A DNA stretch of 64,000 nt from Pseudomonas frederiksbergensis (GTDB taxonomy: Bacteria > Pseudomonadota > Gammaproteobacteria > Pseudomonadales > Pseudomonadaceae): positions 1 through 64,000 of the forward strand of contig NZ_JQGJ02000019.1 in assembly GCF_000802155.2 (NCBI RefSeq). Direction: 5' to 3'. The notes beneath the pieces are model-generated. The model saw only the letters and a list, made by a program, of their open reading frames with translations. It had not been told where the DNA came from and ran no database searches. A program made the position numbers and the translations under genes. Of the stretch, positions 1 through 9,238 are shown in pieces (position 1 is the first letter of the stretch; every line of letters starts with the position of its first letter).

Positions 1-52
1 AGAACGCCAGGAGGCCCGCTACGGCGGCAAGGGTGGGCCCAAGTGTTGTTGA
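1..52 (+). CDS. YbdD/YjiX family small protein, C-terminal end only
   Basis: The window opens inside a reading frame whose last 16 complete codons read ERQEARYGGKGGPKCC followed by TGA at 50-52. This GGKGGPKCC tail is what I recall as the conserved C-terminus of the YbdD/YjiX small proteins, which in Pseudomonas and E. coli lie beside the CstA/BtsT peptide or pyruvate transporter gene and before the yjiA GTPase gene. The neighbour at 199 is a YjiA-type GTPase, which supports the call. The start lies outside the window. Confidence 0.8.
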   Translation, partial: ERQEARYGGKGGPKCC

Positions 53-67
53 ATTGAGCTAAACCCC

Positions 68-157
68 ATGTGGGAGCGGGCTTGCTCGCGAAAGCGGTGG
101 GTCAGTCGCCATTGATGCGGCTGACATCCGTCTTCGCGAGCCGGCTCGCTCCCACAT
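68..157. repeat. Inverted pair of REP-type palindromic repeats
   Basis: The left copy (68-92) reads ATGTGGGAGCGGGCTTGCTC plus GCGAA, and the right copy (133-157) is its near reverse complement. This is the typical paired REP/BIME arrangement of fluorescent pseudomonads. Similar units recur in the window at about 19188, 21206, 27367 and 34432. It lies between yjiX and yjiA. Confidence 0.85.
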
Positions 158-198
158 TGGTTTGTGCTTTTCTTTAATTTCGAAGCAGGAGATCCAGT

Positions 199-1167
199 TT
201 GTCCTCTCCCATCCCGGTCACGATCCTCAGCGGCTTCCTCGGCGCGGGCAAGACCACGTTGCTGCGTCATCTGCTCAAGGCCGAGCACGGACTGAGAATT
301 GCCGTGATCGAGAACGAATTCAGCGATGCCGGTATCGATACCCAGTTGCTGGGCGAAGAGCCGGTGCAGGTCATGACCCTGGCCAACGGCTGCGTTTGCT
401 GCACGATCCACACCGACCTGACCAAGGCCCTGTACCTGTTGCTCGAACGGCTGGACAGCGGCGAAATCCATTTCGACCGTTTGGTGATCGAGTGCACCGG
501 CCTCGCCGATCCGGCACCGGTAGCACAGACGTTTTTCATCGACGAAGACCTGCGTGAGCGCTACATACTCGATGGCATTCTGACCCTGGTAGATGCCGCC
601 CACGCCGACACCCACCTGACCCAGGCCATTGCCCAGGCCCAGGTCGGATTTGCCGATCGCTTACTGCTCAGCAAGACAGACCTGGTCGACGCGGCGCACG
701 TCGAGGCCCTTGGCGAACGCTTGATGCGCATCAACCGGCGGGCACCGATCCGAGTGGTCGAACACGGCAAGATCGACCTGGCCGAATTGCTGGATATCCG
801 TGGATTCAATCTCAATGCGGATCTGGGCGCCGGGCTCAGCCTTCGTCCGGTTGGCAAGGCAACCACGGGCGATCGCATCAGCAGCCTGGTCCTGCGCACC
901 GACAAGCCGCTGGACATCGACAAGCTCAGCGAATTCATGAACCAACTGCTCGAAGAGCACGGCAAGCAGTTGCTGCGCTACAAGGGGGTGCTGAATATTG
1001 CGGGCGAGTCCCGCCGATTGGTGTTCCAGGGCGTGCTCAAGTTGTACGGCTTCGATTGGGACACCGAATGGGCCCCAGGCGAAACCCGTGAAAGCGTGAT
1101 CGTGTTTATCGCCGATGAACTACCCGAAGAGAAAATCCGCGCAGGTTTCGAGGCCGCGTTACGTTGA
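199..1167 (+). CDS. yjiA: G3E/CobW-family GTP-binding protein, YjiA-like
   Basis: Cytosolic P-loop GTPase of the G3E (CobW/YjiA/UreG/HypB) family of metal-handling GTPases. The 322-aa product has the Walker A motif GFLGAGKTT (residues 12-20), the metal-binding motif GCVCC (64-68), the switch-II motif ECTG (98-101), the base-recognition motif SKTD near residue 158, and a C-terminal CobW_C-like domain. The start is TTG at 199, chosen because a CAGGAGA ribosome-binding site lies just upstream and the protein then begins SSPIPVTILSGF, as expected. It follows the YbdD/YjiX gene, as in E. coli. Its substrate metal cannot be read from the sequence. Confidence 0.92.
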   Translation: MSSPIPVTILSGFLGAGKTTLLRHLLKAEHGLRIAVIENEFSDAGIDTQLLGEEPVQVMTLANGCVCCTIHTDLTKALYLLLERLDSGEIHFDRLVIECTGLADPAPVAQTFFIDEDLRERYILDGILTLVDAAHADTHLTQAIAQAQVGFADRLLLSKTDLVDAAHVEALGERLMRINRRAPIRVVEHGKIDLAELLDIRGFNLNADLGAGLSLRPVGKATTGDRISSLVLRTDKPLDIDKLSEFMNQLLEEHGKQLLRYKGVLNIAGESRRLVFQGVLKLYGFDWDTEWAPGETRESVIVFIADELPEEKIRAGFEAALR

Positions 1168-1237
1168 CCGAAGACCCTCAAAGGCTTGTCCCGGTAACAG
1201 CGGCTGGCTGGAAACACGTCGCCGCTGTGCAGCGTCG

Positions 1238-1765
1238 TCAAAGTAGGCTCAGGAGAAAAGTTATCTTGGATTTTTCTTCTGTCTCGGCGAGGTAAAGATA
1301 AGGCGAGCCGCGCACCTTTAATCCGCCTATGTATTTATTGTTTTGTGTCATCAGCGAGACAGGCGAATGGGCGGCGGTATTGTTTTCCCGCGTAAGCGTT
1401 CGGTTTTGATGATCCAGGAGTGTAAGCACTGTTGGACTGCCGAGCTTTGGACCATCGACTCCTAGAGTCTCCAGCCAGCTTTTCCTGATGAGCTTGTCGT
1501 AGTGCTTGCCAGTGTTTTTGATGACCAGCTTATAGCCACCCACGGCGGGGCGAAACTGTAGCATCAGAGGCGCGGTGACGACGCCTGGTACTTTTGGCTT
1601 CATGCCAAGCAGATTGGAATGATCGCGGGTTTGCCGCCTGCCGCTGTAGAAACCTCCGCTGAACGCGGTCACGGTAACCATGGTCGGTTGGCCATGCAGT
1701 AGTTCAAGGAAGTTGACTTCAGCATCAAGCATGCTGAGCGTTGCTTCGAAAGATTTATTGTCCAT
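1238..1765 (-). CDS. Hypothetical protein of unknown function, AT-richer than its neighbours
   Basis: A 175-aa product with no signal peptide and no transmembrane segment, and one that I do not recognise. It is rich in predicted beta-strand sequence. The C-terminal part (VSLMTQNNKYIGG, then LYLAETEEKSKITFLL) loosely recalls a beta-trefoil/fascin-like repeat (V-L-x-T-x-N-G-K-Y), but that is only a resemblance. An AGGA stands 12 bases before the ATG. The gene is tail-to-tail with yjiA. Its base composition is clearly lower in GC than glyA or yjiA, which suggests a recent arrival. Confidence 0.6.
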   Translation of the reverse strand: MDNKSFEATLSMLDAEVNFLELLHGQPTMVTVTAFSGGFYSGRRQTRDHSNLLGMKPKVPGVVTAPLMLQFRPAVGGYKLVIKNTGKHYDKLIRKSWLETLGVDGPKLGSPTVLTLLDHQNRTLTRENNTAAHSPVSLMTQNNKYIGGLKVRGSPYLYLAETEEKSKITFLLSLL

Positions 1766-1914
1766 TGGCCGTCGAGTCCTTTCTGGCTGGTGTAATGGGA
1801 ATCGAAGGTTAATGGGTTTTCTTTCGTTCGCGGGGATGTATGTATTGCCAGTCGTTAAGTCTTTCCTGACTGTCTGGTTTTAGATTGAGAAGATGTTTCC
1901 TTGAATAACAGGCA

Positions 1915-1944
1915 TAAAAAAGCCCGCATCTTTCGATGCGGGCT
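1915..1944 (-). terminator. Intrinsic terminator of glyA, probably bidirectional
   Basis: A perfect 10-bp stem (AGCCCGCATC / GATGCGGGCT, 1921-1930 and 1935-1944) with a TTTC loop. Read on the minus strand it is followed by a run of six T. On the plus strand a GTTTTTATT tract also follows. Confidence 0.9.
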
Positions 1945-1964
1945 CGTTTTTATTGCAATCTTAA

Positions 1965-3218
1965 TTAAGCGCCATAGACCGGCAGCTTCTTGCAAATAGC
2001 CTTGACCTTCTCACGCACGGCGTCGATCACCGCTTCGTTGTTCAGGTCCGCCAGGATGTCGCAGATCCAGCCGGCCAGTTCCTTGCACTCGGCTTCCTTG
2101 AAGCCACGAGTGGTCACGGCCGGGGTGCCGAAGCGCAGGCCCGAGGTGACGAACGGGGAGCGTGGATCGTTGGGCACCGAGTTCTTGTTGACGGTGATGA
2201 ACGCTTTGCCCAGCGCAGCGTCGGCGTCTTTGCCGGAGATTTCCTGCTTGATCAGCGAGAGCAGGAACAGGTGGTTTTCAGTACCGCCGGACACCACGTC
2301 GAAGCCGCGCTCGATGAACACGCCGGCCATGGCCTTGGCGTTCTTCACCACTTGTTGCTGGTACGCCTTGAACTCAGGTTGCAGGGCTTCCTTGAAGCAG
2401 ATCGCCTTGGCTGCGATCACGTGTTCCAGCGGGCCACCTTGGGCGCCTGGGAACACGGCGGAGTTCAGCTTCTTCTCGATGTCGGCGTTGGCGCGCGCCA
2501 GGATCAGGCCGCCGCGTGGACCGCGCAAGGTCTTGTGGGTGGTCGTGGTGACCACGTCGGCGAACGGCACCGGGTTCGGGTAGACGCCAGCGGCAACCAG
2601 GCCGGCCACGTGTGCCATGTCGACGAACAGGTAGGCACCGACCTTGTCGGCGATTTCGCGGAAACGCGGGAAGTCGAGGACTTGGGAGTAGGCGGAGAAG
2701 CCGGCGACGATCATTTTTGGCTTGTGCTCGAGGGCCAGGCGCTCGACTTCGTCGTAGTCGATCAGGCCGTTGCCGTCGATACCGTACTGGACGGCGTTGT
2801 ACAGCTTGCCGGAGGAAGAAACGCTGGCGCCGTGGGTCAGGTGACCGCCGTGGGCCAGGCTCATGCCCAGGATGGTGTCACCGGCCGACAGCAGCGCCAG
2901 GTACACGGCGGCGTTGGCTTGGGAACCTGCGTGTGGCTGGACGTTCGCGTAATCGGCGCCGAACAGTTGCTTGGCACGGTCGATGGCCAATTGCTCGACC
3001 ACGTCGACATATTCGCAACCACCGTAGTAGCGCTTGCCCGGGTAGCCTTCGGCGTATTTGTTGGTCAGTACCGAGCCTTGAGCTTCCATCACCGCGGGGC
3101 TGGTGTAGTTTTCCGAAGCGATCAGCTCAATGTGCTCTTCCTGGCGCTGAGCTTCTTGCTCCATGGCGGCAAAGAGATCGGCGTCGTACTTGGCAATAGT
3201 CAAATCACGGCTGAACAT
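1965..3218 (-). CDS. glyA: Serine hydroxymethyltransferase
   Basis: PLP-dependent enzyme that converts serine and tetrahydrofolate to glycine and 5,10-methylene-THF, the main one-carbon entry point. The product is 417 aa, the usual length, starting MFSRDLTIAKYD. An in-frame ATG four codons upstream is rejected because the protein family starts at MFSRD. Visible family motifs include YAEGYPGKRYYGGCE near the N-terminus, the HGGHLTHG region, and the PLP-lysine motif TTTTHKTLRGPRGG in the middle. It is followed by a strong terminator and lies upstream-opposed to morA, the same neighbourhood as PAO1 glyA3/morA as I recall it. Confidence 0.97.
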   Translation of the reverse strand: MFSRDLTIAKYDADLFAAMEQEAQRQEEHIELIASENYTSPAVMEAQGSVLTNKYAEGYPGKRYYGGCEYVDVVEQLAIDRAKQLFGADYANVQPHAGSQANAAVYLALLSAGDTILGMSLAHGGHLTHGASVSSSGKLYNAVQYGIDGNGLIDYDEVERLALEHKPKMIVAGFSAYSQVLDFPRFREIADKVGAYLFVDMAHVAGLVAAGVYPNPVPFADVVTTTTHKTLRGPRGGLILARANADIEKKLNSAVFPGAQGGPLEHVIAAKAICFKEALQPEFKAYQQQVVKNAKAMAGVFIERGFDVVSGGTENHLFLLSLIKQEISGKDADAALGKAFITVNKNSVPNDPRSPFVTSGLRFGTPAVTTRGFKEAECKELAGWICDILADLNNEAVIDAVREKVKAICKKLPVYGA

Positions 3219-3379
3219 GGCGGTCCTCAAGGATCGGGGCAGAAAAGGGGGGCATTCTACCTCAACCGGTTTTGGAAGGCATATGAAAGGGCGTCATGTC
3301 TTGGACGAATGGGGTTCATGCGCCATTCAGCGGTGTCCAGGCCGGCTTCATCGCAAGCAAGCCCAGGCGCCTCGGAATT

Positions 3380-6300
3380 TCAGTCGAGCATGAACAACGC
3401 ATCATTGCTGAACTGCGCTTCAAACCGATTCGCCGGCATCGGCCGGCCAAACAGGTAGCCCTGGACTTCGTCGCAGCCATGTTCGCGCAGGAAGTCCAGT
3501 TGCTCGTGGGTCTCGACGCCCTCGGCGATCACCGCCAGGTTGAGGCTGTGGGCCATGGCGATGATCGCTCGGGCGATCTGCGCGTCCTGCTCGCCGGACG
3601 GTAGGCCGTCGACGAAGGTGCGGTCGATCTTCAAGACGTCGATGGGAAATTGCTTGAGGTAGTTGAGCGATGAATAACCGGTGCCGAAGTCATCGACGGC
3701 AATGCTCAAGCCCAGGTTCTTCAAACCGGCGAGGATCTGCATCGCTTCGCTGACCTCGCGCATCAGGATACTTTCCGTCAGTTCAAGCTCCAGGCATGCC
3801 GGCGGCAGCCCGGTGCTGCGCAGGATATTGGCGATGCGCGTGCCCAACTGGCCGTCCGAGAATTGCCGGGCGGAAATATTGACCGAGACCTTCGGCACCC
3901 GGACCTTGGTCTGGTGCCAGGTCCTGAGTTGTCGACAGGCTTCGCTGATGACCCAGTCGCCGACGTCCACCACCAGCCCGAGTTCTTCGAGCACCGGGAT
4001 GAAATCCCCCGGCGGCACCAAACCGCGTCGTGGATGGCGCCAGCGCAGCAGGGCTTCGGCACCGGTCAAGCGTTTGCCGTCGCCGCTGAATTGCGGTTGG
4101 TAATACAACACGAACTCATTTTGCTCCAAGGCATGGCGCAGGTCGCTTTCCAGTTCCAGGCGCTCCAGGGCGCTGGCGTTCATGTCGGCCTGGTAGAACT
4201 GGAAGTTGTTCTTGCCGCGTTCCTTGGCGTGATACATGGCCGTGTCGGCGTTCTTCATCAATTGGCTGAGTTCATTGCCATCCTGGGGGCTCAGGGCGAT
4301 GCCGATACTGGCGGTGACAAAAAACTCGCGGCCTTCGAGCACGAATGGCCGGACCAGGCTCGCAAGGATCTGCTCGGCCACCGTGATCGCCCGGTTCAGT
4401 GCCATTTCGCGGCTGGCACGCGGTTGCAGCAGCAGGGTGAATTCGTCGCCGCCCATGCGCGCCACGGTGTCGTCGTCGGCGACACAGCCGAGCAGGCGCG
4501 TGGCCATTTCCTTGAGCATCCGGTCACCGGCCGCATGGCCAAGTGAGTCATTGATCGGCTTGAAGCGGTCCAAGTCGAGGAACATCAGCACTACCCAGCT
4601 CTTCTGCCGCTCGGCCGATTGCAGCGCAGTGTGCAGGCGGTCCTGGAACAGCGTGCGGTTGGGCAGGTGGGTCAGGGCGTCGTAGTAGGCCAGGCGATGG
4701 ATGCGCTGCTCGCTGGCCTTGCGTTCGCTGATATCGCTGAAGAAACACACATAGCTGGCCAGGTCGCCTTCGTCGTCGAGCACCGCCGTGATGCCGACCC
4801 AGGCCGGGTAGTGTTCGCCGTTGCGGCGCTTGAGCCAGACTTCGCCTTCCCAGGTGCTGTGCTGTTCCAGTTGCTTGAGCACATAGCGCAGGTGCGCTTC
4901 CTGCTGGTCGTCAACGGTCAGCATGTTGGGCAACTGGTCCAGTACCTGCGAGACGGCATAACCGCTGACGCGACTGAACGCTTCGTTAGCCTGGACAATG
5001 TAGCCGGCCGGGTCGGTGATCAGGATCGCCGAGGTCGAGTGCTCGAATACCGTGGCGGCCATGCGCAAGTCCTTTTCGGCGCGACGCTGCTGGCTGATGT
5101 CGCGACCGACGCCGAGCACGCCTTCGAACGCACCGTTGTCGTCCCACACCAGCACTAGCCGCAGCTCGATCGGGATCTTGCGTCCATCGGCGCGCAGGCA
5201 ATCGAACAAGAACAACTGGGTCTGCATCTGGTTGCGCAGCTCGGTCAGTTGCTCGGGCTTGTCGAGAGCCTTGCTGAGCCGGTCCATCAGGCTGTAGATG
5301 CCGGTCAGTTGCTGTGGATTGGCGATGGTTGACTGCCAGCCGTTCTGGAAGATCGAGTCGGCGGTGTAGCCCAGCACCGCCTGGACGGACGGGCTGACAT
5401 AGTTGAGCGAAAGCTTGCTGTCGGTCGAGAAAATCACGTCACTGATACTCTCGGCGAGCATCCGGTAGCGTTGTTCGCTGTCGCGCAGCGATTCGCTGGC
5501 TTCGATCTGCTCGGTGACGTCCTTGGCCACGCCGATGATCCGCGTCACCTGGTCATGACGGTCCCGGGCCAGCGCCTGTTCACGGACTTCGAAACGGCGC
5601 CATTTGCCGTTGCGATGGCGAAAGCGCAACTGGCATTGCAGCAACTGTGTATAGCCGCCGCGTCGTTGTTCCTGGCGCAGCGTGTGATAGTGATCGGCAT
5701 CGTCGCTGTGCAGCAGGATTTCCCAGAAATACTCGCCCATCTGGTGCAGTTCGGTACGGTCATAACCGAGCGTCTGGCCCAGGTGGTGGTTGCTGAAGAT
5801 CATCCGCTGGCTGATCACATCCTGCACATAAAGATGATCCGGAACGGTACGCACCACATCGGACCAGAACCCTTCGCGCTCGAGCAAAGACAGTTCGATC
5901 AGCTTGCGGCTGGTGATATCGCTGATGCTGAGGATGACGGCGTTATAGTCGTGCTGCGTCTCCGGCAGGCGCAAGACCAGCCACAAGTGCTGGTCTCGGC
6001 CATGGGCGTCCTGGATCCTGATTTCCAGTTCCAGCTGTTTATGCGAATCGAGCAGCGCTTCGATCAGTTTCGAACCGACCGGGTTGTTGTCCTTTGCCGC
6101 ATTGCCAACCAGCAATTGCCAGGCTTGCTCGCACGAATCGACATTGAGCAGCTTCAACGCCATCTGGTTGACTTCGGTGACGTGGACTTGCTGCTGCAAC
6201 TGTTCGAGCTGTTGTGGGACCTCCAGCCAGGCACGCAACTGGTCGCCGCTGTGCAATCCGGCTCCGGCAAAGAATGCCTTGAGGCCGGAAAGGTCAAGCA

Positions 6301-7228
6301 CGCAAAGGGCCACGCCGGTGCCTTCGAAGATGTCCTGGTAGCGACGGCGTCCTTCGTGCAACTGCCGCTGGCGTCGGCGCATGTTCAGCAGGGCAATCAC
6401 CGGCAACAGCGAAAACGCCAGCCCCAGCAGGCATTTGCCGATGAAGGCAGGGAGCAGTTGCTCAAGCACCTGGCGTCGGTCGAATAACCCGCGCAGTTGC
6501 CAGTCGCTACTGCTCAGGGGCACGGTCAATACGGTGTTGCTCAGGTCTTGCGGGGTCAGTTGGGTCGGGGTGAGCGCGGGCAGGCTTTCGTCGCGGCTGA
6601 TGATTTGCTGGTTGAGACGGTTCTCCACCAGCCAGAGAGGCCGCAGGCCCGTATCGGCTTGCTTGGTCAAGGTCGAAAAGAAACTGGGTGTCAGGCGCAG
6701 GGCCCAGTATCCGCGAGAGCTGCCGCTGGCCTGGTGCAACAGCAGGTGCACCACGGAACCATCCTCGGCGTTGCTGAAATAGTGCGCCTGGGCGTGACTG
6801 CGTCGCACCAGTTCGACCAGGTAGTTGGCGTCGTGGCTACCTGCGTCACTGTCACTGAGCACTCGGCCGGAGGGGCTCAACAGCGCCAGGCTGCGCAGTT
6901 CGGGCAATGATTGCTGGAGCTTGCGCAACAGGGCCTGCTGTTCGTCGGCGCTTTGCGGTTGTTCGACGATCGGTAGCAGGTTAAGGGCTATTTGCGCATT
7001 CAGGGCCATGTTCAGGCTGACTTGCGCGGCGAGGTCGGCGGTGTAGTCGATGGTGTACTGGCGTTGCTGCTGCTGGGTTTCGCGCAACTGGTCGAGCAGT
7101 TGCCAGAAGAGTAATCCCAGCAATAACAGCACCAGCGAGGCCAGCGCGCCCTTCAATGTCCCGCGCAGGGGCAAGCCAGGCACAGCGACGGGCGCGCTTG
7201 GGGACGGTGGCGAAGTGACGTTGGACAA
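3380..7228 (-). CDS. morA: Membrane-anchored PAS-GGDEF-EAL cyclic-di-GMP protein, MorA-like
   Basis: A 1282-aa inner-membrane protein predicted to make and/or degrade c-di-GMP. Order of domains: transmembrane segment about 27-47, periplasmic sensor region, second transmembrane segment about 265-285, then about four PAS/PAC units (their ends marked by DITSRK, DVTEQIEA, DISQQRRAEKD and DISERKASEQR), GGDEF near residue 925 with intact GGDEF, and EAL near residue 1058 with intact EALLRW, ELTES, DDFGTGYSSL and AEGVETHEQ. Both catalytic signatures look complete, so dual activity is possible. The start is TTG at 7228 with AGGA 8 bases upstream. The position beside glyA matches PAO1 morA (PA4601), a regulator of motility and biofilm formation; the name is by synteny and architecture. 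Confidence 0.88.
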   Translation of the reverse strand: MSNVTSPPSPSAPVAVPGLPLRGTLKGALASLVLLLLGLLFWQLLDQLRETQQQQRQYTIDYTADLAAQVSLNMALNAQIALNLLPIVEQPQSADEQQALLRKLQQSLPELRSLALLSPSGRVLSDSDAGSHDANYLVELVRRSHAQAHYFSNAEDGSVVHLLLHQASGSSRGYWALRLTPSFFSTLTKQADTGLRPLWLVENRLNQQIISRDESLPALTPTQLTPQDLSNTVLTVPLSSSDWQLRGLFDRRQVLEQLLPAFIGKCLLGLAFSLLPVIALLNMRRRQRQLHEGRRRYQDIFEGTGVALCVLDLSGLKAFFAGAGLHSGDQLRAWLEVPQQLEQLQQQVHVTEVNQMALKLLNVDSCEQAWQLLVGNAAKDNNPVGSKLIEALLDSHKQLELEIRIQDAHGRDQHLWLVLRLPETQHDYNAVILSISDITSRKLIELSLLEREGFWSDVVRTVPDHLYVQDVISQRMIFSNHHLGQTLGYDRTELHQMGEYFWEILLHSDDADHYHTLRQEQRRGGYTQLLQCQLRFRHRNGKWRRFEVREQALARDRHDQVTRIIGVAKDVTEQIEASESLRDSEQRYRMLAESISDVIFSTDSKLSLNYVSPSVQAVLGYTADSIFQNGWQSTIANPQQLTGIYSLMDRLSKALDKPEQLTELRNQMQTQLFLFDCLRADGRKIPIELRLVLVWDDNGAFEGVLGVGRDISQQRRAEKDLRMAATVFEHSTSAILITDPAGYIVQANEAFSRVSGYAVSQVLDQLPNMLTVDDQQEAHLRYVLKQLEQHSTWEGEVWLKRRNGEHYPAWVGITAVLDDEGDLASYVCFFSDISERKASEQRIHRLAYYDALTHLPNRTLFQDRLHTALQSAERQKSWVVLMFLDLDRFKPINDSLGHAAGDRMLKEMATRLLGCVADDDTVARMGGDEFTLLLQPRASREMALNRAITVAEQILASLVRPFVLEGREFFVTASIGIALSPQDGNELSQLMKNADTAMYHAKERGKNNFQFYQADMNASALERLELESDLRHALEQNEFVLYYQPQFSGDGKRLTGAEALLRWRHPRRGLVPPGDFIPVLEELGLVVDVGDWVISEACRQLRTWHQTKVRVPKVSVNISARQFSDGQLGTRIANILRSTGLPPACLELELTESILMREVSEAMQILAGLKNLGLSIAVDDFGTGYSSLNYLKQFPIDVLKIDRTFVDGLPSGEQDAQIARAIIAMAHSLNLAVIAEGVETHEQLDFLREHGCDEVQGYLFGRPMPANRFEAQFSNDALFMLD

Positions 7229-7499
7229 GCTGTAATCCTGCGGTTTGCTGGACTGGCGCGACGTGCACTATAAGCCGGACGCCCGAAGGGCGGCTAGCAT
7301 GCCTTGACTTGTGGCAAAGTGCCAGCCCTTGGCGGCTGGACCTTGACCGACGGTTGAGGTAGCTTTGCCGGTCAAACAAGAGCGTTCCAGCTCCAGATTC
7401 CCAGGCTCTATCGGCCCGCAGGCATTGATAATCATCAACTGCCCGCGCCGCGCATGGCCTGGCTCGTTCTTTTCACCTGTCACTGACGCTAGGTTCACC

Positions 7500-9164
7500 A
7501 TGGCTCAATACGTCTTCACCATGCATCGGCTGAGCAAAGTTGTTCCGCCGAAGCGGGAAATCCTGAAAAACATTTCTCTGTCCTTCTTTCCCGGCGCCAA
7601 GATCGGCGTACTGGGCCTCAACGGCTCGGGTAAGTCCACGCTGCTGAAAATCATGGCCGGCGTCGATAACGAATTCGACGGCGAAGCCCGGCCGATGCCG
7701 GACCTGAACATCGGTTACCTGCCGCAAGAGCCCCAGCTGGACCCGACCAAGACCGTCCGTGAGGTGGTCGAGGAAGCGGTCAGCGTCATCAAGGACGCCC
7801 AGGCGCGCCTGGACGAGGTCTATGCCGCCTACGCCGACCCGGACGCCGACTTCGACAAGCTGGCCGCCGAACAAGCCAAGCTCGAAGCGATCCTGCAGGC
7901 CAGCGACGGCCATAACCTGGACCGTCAGCTGGAAGTGGCCGCCGATGCGCTGCGCCTGCCGGCCTGGGACGCGAAGGTCGAACACCTCTCTGGTGGCGAG
8001 AAGCGCCGCGTGGCCCTGTGCCGCCTGCTGCTGTCGGCCCCGGACATGTTGCTGCTCGACGAACCGACCAACCACCTGGACGCCGATTCCGTCGCCTGGC
8101 TCGAACATTTCCTGCACGACTTCCCAGGCACCGTGGTTGCGATCACGCACGACCGTTACTTCCTGGACAACGTCGCCGGCTGGATCCTGGAACTCGACCG
8201 CGGCGCGGGCATTCCGTACGAAGGCAACTATTCGGGTTGGCTGGAAGCCAAGTCCGATCGTCTGGCCCAGGAATCCAAGCAGCAGTCGGCCCATGAAAAA
8301 GCCATGAAGGAAGAGCTGGAGTGGGTGCGCAAAGGCGCCAAGGCCCGCCAGTCCAAATCCAAGGCACGTCTGCAACGCTTCGAGGAAATGCAATCCCAGG
8401 AATTCCAGAAGCGCAGCGAAACCAACGAGATCTACATTCCGGCCGGCCCGCGCCTGGGTGACAAGGTCATCGAGTTCAAGAACGTCACCAAGGGTTATGG
8501 CGACCGCGTGTTGATCGACAACCTGTCGTTCGCCATGCCAAAAGGCGCCATCGTCGGTGTGATCGGTGGTAACGGCGCGGGTAAATCCACGCTGTTCCGC
8601 ATGCTGATGGGCAAGGAAACGCCGGATTCGGGCACCATCGAGATCGGCGAAACCGTGCAGTTGGCCTGCGTCGACCAGAGCCGCGAGGACCTGGACGGCA
8701 GCAAGACCGTGTTCCAGCAGATCTCCGACGGTTCCGACCAGATCCGCATCGGCAACTATGAAATCCCGTCGCGCACTTATGTCGGTCGCTTCAACTTCAA
8801 GGGCGGCGACCAACAGAAGTTCGTCAAGGACTTGTCCGGTGGTGAGCGCGGTCGCTTGCACCTGGCGTTGACCTTGAAGGAGGGCGGCAACGTCCTGCTG
8901 CTCGACGAACCGTCCAACGACCTCGACGTCGAAACCCTGCGTTCCCTGGAAGAAGCCTTGCTGGACTTCCCGGGCGCCGCCATTGTGATCTCCCACGATC
9001 GGTGGTTCCTCGACCGTGTGGCGACTCACATCCTGGCGTACGAAGACGACTCGCAAGCGGTGTTCTTCGAAGGCAACTACACCGAGTATGAAGCCGATCG
9101 CAAGAAACGCCTCGGCGAAGCCGCTGCCCAGCCGCATCGCGTACGGCACAAGAAACTGGCCTGA
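7500..9164 (+). CDS. ettA: Energy-dependent translational throttle protein EttA (ABC-F)
   Basis: Ribosome-associated ABC-F ATPase that binds the E site and gates the first peptide-bond step according to ATP/ADP state. The product is 554 aa, matching the EttA length, starting MAQYVFTMHRLSKVVPPKREIL. There are two nucleotide-binding domains: Walker A GLNGSGKST near residue 39, signature LSGGEKRR and Walker B LLLLDEPTNHLD; then GGNGAGKST, LSGGERGR and LLLDEPSNDLD. The basic inter-domain linker lies around residues 245-310. An in-frame extension upstream of 7500 is ignored. A shared terminator separates it from the convergent lanM. Confidence 0.97.
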   Translation: MAQYVFTMHRLSKVVPPKREILKNISLSFFPGAKIGVLGLNGSGKSTLLKIMAGVDNEFDGEARPMPDLNIGYLPQEPQLDPTKTVREVVEEAVSVIKDAQARLDEVYAAYADPDADFDKLAAEQAKLEAILQASDGHNLDRQLEVAADALRLPAWDAKVEHLSGGEKRRVALCRLLLSAPDMLLLDEPTNHLDADSVAWLEHFLHDFPGTVVAITHDRYFLDNVAGWILELDRGAGIPYEGNYSGWLEAKSDRLAQESKQQSAHEKAMKEELEWVRKGAKARQSKSKARLQRFEEMQSQEFQKRSETNEIYIPAGPRLGDKVIEFKNVTKGYGDRVLIDNLSFAMPKGAIVGVIGGNGAGKSTLFRMLMGKETPDSGTIEIGETVQLACVDQSREDLDGSKTVFQQISDGSDQIRIGNYEIPSRTYVGRFNFKGGDQQKFVKDLSGGERGRLHLALTLKEGGNVLLLDEPSNDLDVETLRSLEEALLDFPGAAIVISHDRWFLDRVATHILAYEDDSQAVFFEGNYTEYEADRKKRLGEAAAQPHRVRHKKLA

Positions 9165-9178
9165 TTCGGTCGGTTGCA

Positions 9179-9214
9179 TGAAAAACGGAGCCATCATCGG
9201 GCTCCGTTTTTCAT
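9179..9214. terminator. Bidirectional intrinsic terminator between ettA and lanM
   Basis: The stem AAAAACGGAGCC / GGCTCCGTTTTT (9181-9192 and 9200-9211) with a T-run on either side can stop transcription of ettA (+) and of the convergent lanM (-), whose stop codon is only 28 bases away. Confidence 0.9.
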
Positions 9215-9238
9215 GGGCACAACCCACTGTTGGTTCGC

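Noticed and set aside
2271..3458. 395-codon plus-strand frame across glyA
   Set aside because: Shadow of glyA; glyA motifs on the minus strand are complete.
7473..9227. 584-codon open frame on the minus strand across ettA
   Set aside because: Mirror frame of a GC-rich gene; no known domain, and ettA on the plus strand is certain.
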